A DNA stretch of 39,133 nucleotides from WANQ01 sp964448055 (GTDB taxonomy: Archaea; Thermoproteota; Thermoprotei_A; Sulfolobales; WANQ01), in NCBI GenBank assembly GCA_964448055.1, contig CAYUVB010000013.1, positions 1-39,133 on the forward strand, written 5' to 3'. Below the pieces are notes generated by a model that worked only from the letters and a program-made list of their open reading frames with translations, had not been told where the DNA came from and ran no database searches. A program made the position numbers and the translations under genes. Of this stretch, positions 9,544-16,220 are shown piece after piece (the first letter of the stretch is position 1; each line of letters begins with the position of its first letter).

Positions 9544-9551
9544 CTTTATAG
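9544..9551 (+). promoter_or_regulatory. TATA-like box for RNA candidate B
   Basis: CTTTATAG ends 33 nt before the first G of the P1 stem at 9585, which places a predicted start site about 10 nt before the stem. This matches the copy A spacing (32 nt). A second TATA-like run (9564-9570) is closer and would start transcription inside the stem. Confidence 0.45.
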
Positions 9552-9584
9552 AGGTATGTAAAGTATATATGTCAGTAGGAGCTA

Positions 9585-9651
9585 GGCCGCGGAGTGGCCC
9601 CTCGGGACACCGGTTGGGGGATGACCCCGAGGTATTTGCCGTGACGCGGCC
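9585..9651 (+). ncRNA. GC-rich structured RNA candidate, copy B
   Basis: The fold on the plus strand is P1 GGCCGCG/CGCGGCC (9585-9591 with 9645-9651), internal loop GAGT/GTGA (9592-9595, 9641-9644), P2 GGC/GCC (9596-9598, 9638-9640), a one-sided bulge TATTT (9633-9637) and P3 CCTCGGG/CCCGAGG (9600-9606, 9626-9632) closed by a 19-nt loop. Compared with 2238-2298, P1 differs at paired positions but stays fully paired, while GAGT, GGC, GCC and GTGA are identical. The 3' end stops 8 bases short of the stop codon of the convergent RNase H-like gene. The 3' CCTCCC could in principle belong to the transcript's tail. No known archaeal RNA family is recognised. Confidence 0.7.
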
Positions 9652-9659
9652 TCCCTATA

Positions 9660-10110
9660 CTACTTTTCAAACTCTTTAAGTTCATCAATAAGTATTCTCG
9701 GATTATCCTTTAAGACTATTCTAAAGTAATCTGCTAGATTATCTGCTAAATACATTAACCTTTTTCTATGATGTTCCTTGATTTTACTCTCTAACTTTCC
9801 TTGGATAATCTATATTGTTGAAGAGCTTATCATCTACTAGTATTACTAGTGGCCGATAACGATATACATAACTTTGAGCACACGGAACATCGAAACATAT
9901 CCTAGATAACTCTAGGAACTGTTTAATTTTCTTGAATCTCCTAGGTAATGTGGATAAATATCGCTTCTTTCTATCAGAACCTATTTCCCTAAAATGCCTA
10001 ACCCATGTAGTTGCTCTATCAAAATCTCTATTCTTTAAAACATGTTCTTTAGCACCTACAATAGCTATTACCCTATAACCGTCTTTGCTTAAGTCTATAG
10101 CTATAACCAA
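9660..10110 (-). pseudogene. Small RNase H-fold-like protein, copy B, frameshifted
   Basis: From a TTG start the frame reads MVIAIDLSKDG and aligns with copy A through the REH/KEH helix, the basic central helix, VILVDDKLF and IDYPRK, then stops at 9784. One frame over, the expected C-terminus follows (IKEHHRKRLMYLADNLADYF) to a TAG at 9660-9662. Skipping one base in the AGAGAG run near 9785-9790 restores a protein of about 150 residues. The putative acidic positions D6, the Asp of VILVDD and the Asp of LADN are all kept, with a His before LADN, as in copy A. Its 3' end faces structured RNA candidate B. The frameshift may be natural or a sequencing error. Confidence 0.65.
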
Positions 10111-10624
10111 GTCGTTTAAAATTCAACACCTATGCTATAGCCCTAAACCGCAAACCTATAAGACTGTCTATGAAGCTTATCACATCTACTCAATCAATAT
10201 CTCGTATTCCCTTAGTAACTCTAAATATGTAGAAAGGATACCTAGTATTTCAATCTTTACGCGTACCAGCTTATCCGTAGTAGTTAGTCCTAGCAGCGGC
10301 TATCTCTATAACATCGATTTAATGCTCTCCCAAGAAACTAAGTATTCACATCAGCAAACACGGTTTTACAATAGTTAGGGATACCATAATTAATTCTCTT
10401 AGTTACACGTTACGCTGTCTATAGCTGTTGACGTATTAACTGCGATTCATCAGGATAGACTATTTAGCTGATTCTCATAGTTTCTCATGATTTCGTAGTT
10501 AACGGGTAATGTATCTCAATACTCAGTTTTACAGATCCTCTTAGTCTAGTTTTCTTGACTTCTTAGTCAACGAGTTTAGAGTTATATTTAGCTTAAGTAT
10601 TTTGATAGTGCATGGTGATAGGGT
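10111..10624. other. Gene-free stretch of about 510 bases
   Basis: This AT-rich stretch lies between two divergent genes. The one open frame across part of it (to 10378) has a composition unlike a protein and overlaps the start of the RNase H-like gene, so it is not called. The right end should hold the promoter for the winged-helix gene. No repeat, RNA or mobile element end is seen. Confidence 0.5.
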
Positions 10625-11059
10625 GTGAGGTCTGAAGATGTGTTTGAGGCTATCTCCCATCCTCTAAGGATAAAAATATTGAAGTTACTGGCTGAGAGAC
10701 CTAGGAGTTTTTCTGAGTTGAAGAGAGAGCTTGGGATTAAGAGTAGTGGTAAACTGGACTTCCATATAAAGAAGCTTGAAGGCCTAATTACCTTAGACGA
10801 TGAGGGTAAATATACTTTGACTAGGGAAGGCTATGCCGCGTTACAAGCAATTGATACCATTAGGAAATATGGTTGGCAGAAGAGAGCATTCATTATAGGC
10901 ACAATAGCGTATGCTGTAGCTATGGCTTATACGTTATGGACTATGCTATGGAGGTCTGTTAAACCAGTACACATAGTCGTGCTAATACTATTAACCTCAT
11001 GGTACGTATTCTATAGCTACTGGTGCATTGTGAAGAGAAAAATCTTCAAGACATACTAG
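10625..11059 (+). CDS. ArsR-type winged-helix regulator with two C-terminal membrane segments
   Basis: This 144-residue protein starts at GTG with GGTGATAGGG just upstream. Residues 1-80 form an ArsR/HTH winged helix: FEAISHPLRIKILKLL, then SFSELKRELGIKSSGKLDFH as the recognition region, then the wing (DDEGKYTLTREGY). Residues about 86-108 and 112-133 are membrane helices, so the DNA-binding domain is tethered to the cytoplasmic face. Such membrane-bound winged-helix proteins are common in Archaea and are thought to link membrane or envelope signals to transcription. No metal-binding Cys pair of the ArsR type is seen. The target is unknown; the flanking genes are mostly secreted proteins and proteases. 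Confidence 0.8.
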   Translation: MRSEDVFEAISHPLRIKILKLLAERPRSFSELKRELGIKSSGKLDFHIKKLEGLITLDDEGKYTLTREGYAALQAIDTIRKYGWQKRAFIIGTIAYAVAMAYTLWTMLWRSVKPVHIVVLILLTSWYVFYSYWCIVKRKIFKTY

Positions 11060-11292
11060 TAAAGAAGAACATCTAGAGTAGTATTGAGTATAGTAAAGAC
11101 CAATAGGTTAAGGAAGATCTAATGAAGAACAACTATTACTAAGTTAAGGTATCTTTATTCCCCATAGAATCCATACCTGACTACGCCGTTCTTCGCCTTA
11201 GGGTAATACATGAAGAGTCCGCGAGTAATCTAAATAAGAGTACTTAGGCAAACAAATATTAGGTGTAATATCAGTTTCTTTGCTTTCGCTAG

Positions 11293-11298
11293 GGTGAT
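11293..11298 (+). promoter_or_regulatory. Strong ribosome binding site that decides a CTG start
   Basis: GGTGAT is fully complementary to the archaeal 16S rRNA 3' end and lies 5 nt upstream of CTG 11304. No ATG, GTG or TTG occurs in this frame between the upstream stop and GTG 11340, which is 41 nt away and so too far for this site. Confidence 0.55.
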
Positions 11299-11303
11299 CT
11301 ATA

Positions 11304-11687
11304 CTGGGATACATAAGGGTTAAGGCAAGAATATGGAATGTGGAGAACCCATCCATAAGCAGGCATGTAGAGTTCCTAGTAGATACCGGAGCTATATACA
11401 CAGTTTTACCTAGTAGTCTCCTTAAAGAATTAAGAGTGAAGCCCATAGGTAAGAGAAAATTTAGATTAGCTAATAACCAGGTCATCGAACGAGATGTAGG
11501 AATAGTAGGTATTGAGGTTGAGGACATAAAAACACATACAACAGTGGTTTTTGGTGATGAAGGAGTATACTTACTCGGAGTAGTAACACTTGAGGAACTA
11601 GGATTAGAAGTAGACCCCATTAAGGGTAAGTTAAGGGCTATGGAATTACTTCTTATGTTGTCATCGAGCTTAGAAACCTCTTATTAA
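11304..11687 (+). CDS. Retropepsin-like aspartic protease, apparent CTG start
   Basis: This small clan AA aspartyl protease carries the catalytic motif EFLVDTGAIYTVLP, a middle strand region, and the second hydrophobic-Gly motif LLGVVTLEELG followed by DPIKGKL. The first conventional start (GTG 11340) would cut off the N-terminal strand. Reading back to CTG 11304 gives xGYIRVKARI, matching MKYVRVKGVI of the next gene, and puts the catalytic Asp at residue 27 in both. GGTGAT at 11293-11298 sits 5 nt before that CTG. The product is 127 residues, the size of a single retropepsin lobe that would work as a homodimer. It lies in tandem with a paralogue; the substrate is unknown. Confidence 0.75.
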   Translation: MGYIRVKARIWNVENPSISRHVEFLVDTGAIYTVLPSSLLKELRVKPIGKRKFRLANNQVIERDVGIVGIEVEDIKTHTTVVFGDEGVYLLGVVTLEELGLEVDPIKGKLRAMELLLMLSSSLETSY

Positions 11688-11778
11688 AGTCAAGAACAAT
11701 GGCCAGCAGATAAACACATAATATTAATATCTAATACTTAGTATAACCGTGTTAACTTTATGAATGAGAAGTAATATT

Positions 11779-12138
11779 ATGAAATATGTTCGTGTAAAAG
11801 GCGTTATCGCTAATCCCTTTAAGAAAGATCTTAGAGTAGAAGTAGAATTTGTAGCTGATACTGGTGCAATATACACTATGATACCCAGACATATTGCTGA
11901 AAAACTTGATCTCAAAGTAATCGATAAGAGAAAATTTAAGATCGCTAATGGTGAAGTAGTTGAATACCCTGTTTCAGAAGCATATATAGTAGTAGAGGGT
12001 AGAGGAGTTACAAGCCTCGTCATTATAGTGTCTGAGAAAACGCCACCACTTCTAGGGGTTACTACTCTAGAACTACTAGGATTCCAAGTAGACCCAATAA
12101 CAGGGAGGCTAAAACCACTAGAACTTATACTATTATAG
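11779..12138 (+). CDS. Retropepsin-like aspartic protease, second copy
   Basis: This 119-residue single-lobe aspartyl protease, counted from ATG 11779, has catalytic motif EFVADTGAIYTMIP with Asp27, a KRKFKIANG strand, and a C-terminal LLGVTTLELLGFQVDPITGRL motif. It is a clear paralogue of the upstream gene, with no other gene between. An ATG at 11764 would add five residues, but alignment with the paralogue favours 11779. No Shine-Dalgarno is obvious, so a leaderless transcript is possible; TAACTTTATG at 11751-11760 is a candidate TATA region. No signal peptide is present, so both copies appear cytosolic. Confidence 0.8.
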   Translation: MKYVRVKGVIANPFKKDLRVEVEFVADTGAIYTMIPRHIAEKLDLKVIDKRKFKIANGEVVEYPVSEAYIVVEGRGVTSLVIIVSEKTPPLLGVTTLELLGFQVDPITGRLKPLELILL

Positions 12139-12260
12139 ACTTTATGCAACTACTTTTGACTATGAAATCTACATTCTAGGATAGCTTACTAGAAGTTGTA
12201 TAAAGCAAGTATCTTAACTATGAGTATTAGTATATTAAATAGTGTTTTATGCGGAGTGTT

Positions 12261-12995
12261 TTACGATGGAATGGTGATTGTACAGTTATTGTCTAAGCAT
12301 ATGTACTCTATTCTTAGTCCTGCAAACTCTATGCCATACTGTTTTATGAATCCATCCTTATAGCTTAACGTTAACACTATCTTAACTACACTTCCCCTAT
12401 CATGTCTCATGATAATGTATCCGCCGTGATCCACGTTTACGGAGTAAACAATTGTTTCTAACATAGGTATCTTGGATCCATTAACAAGTTCAACATAGAG
12501 TTTACCACTTACATCATGGATGTGGCTGATGAGATCCCTTGATATTGGCGACTGGTATTCCTTAATTACTAGTAGTATCTTAGATACATTTACTTCTCTT
12601 AGCTTAGTGAATTCTATGATATGTATTCCATTACTACATGCATACTCTATGATAGGTAATAGTCTCTCCACACTACCATAGATTTTCCCTGCAACAACCA
12701 GTGGCGTATGTATAGTTGTAGTAGTTCCTATAACCGTACCGTTAGGCAACATTGTCACTATAGCTGTCCGCGTTTCAACTCTTGGCCTAGGCTTTGTTTC
12801 ATCTATTAATACATGACAGTTATTTAATTTGAAATTACATGTAATATTACCTGGATAAACCAATGATTCAACGACACGAACCTCTACATCACGACTGCCA
12901 GTATGTAGTGACGAACCATGAATTAGGATTACTGAAACCAGCACTACTATTACTAATACTAAGGGTATTATGAGAGCTAGTCTATTCCATAACAC
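12261..12995 (-). CDS. Membrane-anchored extracellular protein of unknown function
   Basis: This 244-residue protein has an N-terminal membrane segment at about residues 6-26 and an extracellular part that is probably beta-rich, with several N-x-S/T sequons and four Cys in two close pairs (CNFKLNNC and CLDNNC), suggesting disulfide loops. It starts at ATG. It is divergent from the RHH regulator gene at 13144 with about 150 bases between. No family is recognised; it resembles the other single-anchor secreted proteins of this window in build but not in sequence. Confidence 0.65.
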   Translation of the reverse strand: MLWNRLALIIPLVLVIVVLVSVILIHGSSLHTGSRDVEVRVVESLVYPGNITCNFKLNNCHVLIDETKPRPRVETRTAIVTMLPNGTVIGTTTTIHTPLVVAGKIYGSVERLLPIIEYACSNGIHIIEFTKLREVNVSKILLVIKEYQSPISRDLISHIHDVSGKLYVELVNGSKIPMLETIVYSVNVDHGGYIIMRHDRGSVVKIVLTLSYKDGFIKQYGIEFAGLRIEYICLDNNCTITIPS

Positions 12996-13095
12996 CTACC
13001 TATACCCTAATACAATATGATGAGCTGTAAAATAAATAACTTTTTTGACTAATTCTTCAACAAGATATGTCCATAGCATTATTACTGTCGATGCT

Positions 13096-13115
13096 AAGCT
13101 AATATAAGTTAGCTT
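13096..13115. promoter_or_regulatory. Palindrome overlapping a TATA box: likely operator of the RHH gene
   Basis: AAGCTAA (13096-13102) and TTAGCTT (13109-13115) are a perfect inverted repeat around TATAAG. AATATAAG at 13101-13108 is a good archaeal TATA box, and a start site about 26 nt further would precede the GTG at 13144. A palindrome across the TATA box upstream of a ribbon-helix-helix gene suggests autorepression. Confidence 0.5.
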
Positions 13116-13143
13116 ATACGAATATGTATGGGAGTGCACAATA

Positions 13144-13494
13144 GTGTCTGTGAACTTTACTGTCAGGATACCTAAGGAGTTAGCAGCAAAAATGCGAAAG
13201 TATAAGGAGATTAACTGGAGTGAAGTGGTCCGCAAAAGCATTGAAAGATATATCATGGAGCTTGAAGAAGCCAAGAGTATAGAAACACCATACGAGATCA
13301 TTGAAAGACTTAAGGAGATTGGAGTAAGAGAAGAAGACATAATTGAGTACAGTGAAACAATAGAGGAAAGGTATCATAGGGATATGGTGAAGAAGGAATG
13401 GCAGAGAAACTATATATTCGAAATTTCCGAACACCTAGTTCCATTGCGTAGTCTTAAATCCACCATTCCATATACAAGTATAATGAGAGATTAG
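13144..13494 (+). CDS. CopG/VapB-type ribbon-helix-helix protein (orphan antitoxin-like)
   Basis: From a GTG start with GGAGTG upstream, the first 45 residues form a ribbon-helix-helix: strand VNFTVRIPKEL, helix 1, then INWSEVVRKSIERYI. This is typical of crenarchaeal VapB/CopG antitoxins. The rest is helical and charged up to about residue 90, followed by a 27-residue tail that looks unlike antitoxins and may be an altered end. A VapC toxin would be expected next, but a serpin follows instead, 10 bases after the stop. It may now regulate itself and the serpin; the palindrome at 13096-13115 supports autoregulation. Confidence 0.7.
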   Translation: MSVNFTVRIPKELAAKMRKYKEINWSEVVRKSIERYIMELEEAKSIETPYEIIERLKEIGVREEDIIEYSETIEERYHRDMVKKEWQRNYIFEISEHLVPLRSLKSTIPYTSIMRD

Positions 13495-13504
13495 GGTGAA
13501 GTAT

Positions 13505-14749
13505 ATGCGCACAGTGTTAGTTCTTATGGCCTTGGTGTTTCTAATTATAATGCTTGTCTTACTTATTACACCGCTTAAACAATCAAATCAACTAATTCAG
13601 CCAGCAGTCACTGTTGAAGCCAAGGAAATTACTGTTCCTGAACTAGTCAGTAGAATAAATAATTTCACCCTTAACCTATATGGTGAGCTTCTGAAAGAGC
13701 ATTGGAATAGGAATATCGTTGTATCACCTTTTAATGTCTACATAGCATTAACATTACTTTACGAAGGTACTAATGGAAGTACGAGAACCGAGATGGGTAA
13801 CGTGATGGGTCTCACGAATGTTGATGTATGTAAGGCTTACCAGCAGCTTCTAGATTCTCTCCCCATAGGTATAAGTAATGAAACAGCACTTATGATAGCA
13901 AATGCTATTTGGTTGAAACAGGGATTCCCCTTCAAAACCAAGTATATAGAGACTGTAAGTAAATGTTATAGAGCTGAAGCCAAATACTTCAGTACTATTG
14001 ATCAACTCGTTAAAGAAGTTAATGGTTGGGTGAGTAATAGGACTAGGGGTCTCATAAGGAAGCTTCTCGATAAAGATACTGTTGGAGATGTTGTAGCTGT
14101 TATTGTATCAGCTATATACTTTAAAGCTGAATGGGTTGAAAAGTTCAAGCCTTCAGCACCCATCAGGTTCTGGACGGGTGAGAGCTATGTTGAAGCACAA
14201 GCAATGGAGGTGATAAGCGATATTATTAATGTTGTACATGACGTCAACTATACTGCTGTGGAAATACCTTATAGGAACACGAGTATTTCAATGATCATAT
14301 TAATACCTGAAAACTATACCGAGATACGTACCAGGTATAAAGAGTTAATAATGGATGCTCTAAGTAAACTAAATGAAACACACTCCAAGAAGACTGTATG
14401 GTTAATTATGCCAAAGTTTAACATAACCTTGAAAACAAACTTAGTCAGTTATCTACAAAATATGGGGATAAGAGAGGTTTTCATACCAGGTAAAGCTGAT
14501 TTAACTAAAATGGCTAATGTAGAGAAAGGTAGTATATGGGTTGACAAGGCAATACATCAAGCAGTAATCAAGGTGAATGAAAAGGGTACTAAGGCGGCAG
14601 CTGCTACAGCAATAGTAGTTGTAACCTCACTTCCATTAGCAGATGAGAAGATAATAGTGAACAAGCCATTCATATACATGCTCTGGGATAGAAAGAGTAA
14701 TGCAATACTATTCATAGGACATGTTGTCAACCCAGCTGAAGCTAAATAA
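13505..14749 (+). CDS. Membrane-anchored serpin (serine protease inhibitor)
   Basis: This protein of about 414 residues has an N-terminal membrane segment (about 4-22), a linker, then a full serpin fold: NIVVSPFNVYIALTLLYEG, NAIWLKQ, VSAIYFKAEWVEKF, and the C-terminal KPFIYMLWDRKSNAILFIGHV. The reactive loop hinge is EKGTKAAAATA, with small residues at the hinge positions, so it should be inhibitory. Aligning P15-P9 puts P1 near Ser or Leu of VTSLPL. ATG 13505 is preferred over GTG 13496 because GGGTGA lies 6 nt before it. Archaeal serpins are few. A surface serpin would protect the cell from extracellular subtilisin- or chymotrypsin-like proteases. It follows the RHH gene by about 10 bases and is likely co-transcribed. 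Confidence 0.93.
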   Translation: MRTVLVLMALVFLIIMLVLLITPLKQSNQLIQPAVTVEAKEITVPELVSRINNFTLNLYGELLKEHWNRNIVVSPFNVYIALTLLYEGTNGSTRTEMGNVMGLTNVDVCKAYQQLLDSLPIGISNETALMIANAIWLKQGFPFKTKYIETVSKCYRAEAKYFSTIDQLVKEVNGWVSNRTRGLIRKLLDKDTVGDVVAVIVSAIYFKAEWVEKFKPSAPIRFWTGESYVEAQAMEVISDIINVVHDVNYTAVEIPYRNTSISMIILIPENYTEIRTRYKELIMDALSKLNETHSKKTVWLIMPKFNITLKTNLVSYLQNMGIREVFIPGKADLTKMANVEKGSIWVDKAIHQAVIKVNEKGTKAAAATAIVVVTSLPLADEKIIVNKPFIYMLWDRKSNAILFIGHVVNPAEAK

Positions 14750-14836
14750 AGCATATGCATGTAACTCGTTAATACAAGGTATTTTTCATATCAATACACA
14801 ACTAGATCGTCAAGAATACATAAACATGCTTATGGC

Positions 14837-16093
14837 TCACTTACCGGGTAATTTCACATAAACTCTAAACACTATCTCCATTTCTCTTGTATCATAGAGA
14901 GCTACTGCCCTATAATACCTTGATAAGTAGCTTACAGACCAGTAATCCGTAGTAGTCTCTATTCTATATACTTCTTTTATTGGAGTATACCTTATCTTTG
15001 CTTTGATGTACATCCAGCCCTCTCTAAACCCTTCTAACTCATCTATATTCGTAGGTATTGTAAGCTTCAATAATGTCGCTTTTTCACCAGGTTCTAGTAC
15101 GTAGATACCCTTATAGTTAATGAGACTTGTACCATGCGGTTGCTTATCTCTACATACTGGTGGTAATGGAGGTATCGTTGTCATAGGAACCACATGTACT
15201 ATTCTATAATTCACTTGTCTATAGTGTACTCCGTCCTCTGTAGCATTTACTATCATGTATTCAACATAGTAAGCTAAAACCCATAGGGGTGTTTTCTGTT
15301 TATTCTCAAATATTAATGGTATCTTTGATCCCGTAGCTATTAGTGGTACATGTATTTCTAATACTCCATCACTTATTACCGTCTCGTTACCTAGCTCTAC
15401 TCGTGTAAGATCGTTTCCCACTGGTTCAGGATATTCTGCTTCCCTTATGAACTCACAGTAACCAGTTGTTGTAGTCTGAGTTACTTTATGGATAGTTACT
15501 GTCTTGGTTATGGTAACAGTCATAGTACATATACATGATTCTAGTACTTTAGAACCAAGGGGTAACGTTATTCTTACTGGTATTTTGCCTAAGATTTTTC
15601 CTTCAACTCTTATTAAGCGTAGCCCTCTGGCATCAAAACTTACCCTACTCTCATTGCCGCGTCTCAATTCGACACTCGTGTTATAGTAATAGATACCAGT
15701 CTTTCTAATTATAGTATCCTTTGATGGATCACTATAGGATAATACTATGCTAAGACCAGCAGTAAGAGGTAATAATGGGTTCTCAACCACTAATGGTTTG
15801 TCACCAACATACCTTACAGTTAGTATTCCTTTACCCTCACTTGTTAGTTCTATTATTATAGCCCAGTTCCCAATTTCAAATAAGTAGGTACTACTCCTCA
15901 TGGCATGAGCGCTGGTATAAAGACTAGTTGTATATAACGATGCAAGAGTAGAGTGGGAAGGCTGAGTTTGCGTGCTTTCGGTACTCTTACGCATGGAAGT
16001 AGTAAACATTTGTCCTATATAACATGATGCCGTTGAAGCTATTATCAATAATATTATTATAGCTATGAATGCCTCAAGCCTATTTATTCCCAC
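14837..16093 (-). CDS. Membrane-anchored extracellular protein of unknown function
   Basis: This 418-residue protein starts at GTG. Residues about 8-26 form a membrane segment, followed by a Ser/Thr-rich linker (about 35-65) that could be O-glycosylated and then a beta-rich body with two Thr-rich stretches. A possible CxC pair near residue 188 and several N-x-S/T sequons are visible. No known domain is recognised. It is convergent with the serpin gene (87 bases apart), and about 130 bases separate it from the next secreted protein on the same strand. Confidence 0.65.
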   Translation of the reverse strand: MGINRLEAFIAIIILLIIASTASCYIGQMFTTSMRKSTESTQTQPSHSTLASLYTTSLYTSAHAMRSSTYLFEIGNWAIIIELTSEGKGILTVRYVGDKPLVVENPLLPLTAGLSIVLSYSDPSKDTIIRKTGIYYYNTSVELRRGNESRVSFDARGLRLIRVEGKILGKIPVRITLPLGSKVLESCICTMTVTITKTVTIHKVTQTTTTGYCEFIREAEYPEPVGNDLTRVELGNETVISDGVLEIHVPLIATGSKIPLIFENKQKTPLWVLAYYVEYMIVNATEDGVHYRQVNYRIVHVVPMTTIPPLPPVCRDKQPHGTSLINYKGIYVLEPGEKATLLKLTIPTNIDELEGFREGWMYIKAKIRYTPIKEVYRIETTTDYWSVSYLSRYYRAVALYDTREMEIVFRVYVKLPGK

Positions 16094-16220
16094 ACTCTAC
16101 ACCACGTATTATTAGCTGGGTAGTTTTTAATTATACTAGTGATTCGAACAGTAAAATGCTCTATCTCTAAGAGAATAAAAGCATAGTAAATGAGCTTTGG
16201 TTTAATGCAGACATTTTTCG

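Noticed and set aside
10085..10378. Open frame upstream of RNase H-like copy B
   Set aside because: It overlaps the start of a supported gene, has no start signal and has an unprotein-like composition.
12996..13340. Minus-strand open frame opposite the RHH gene
   Set aside because: It is a shadow of the RHH gene and of its promoter region.
14837..16093. N-terminus as a type IV pilin signal
   Set aside because: It lacks the charged-Gly/Ala cleavage pattern before the hydrophobic stretch and is far longer than pilins.
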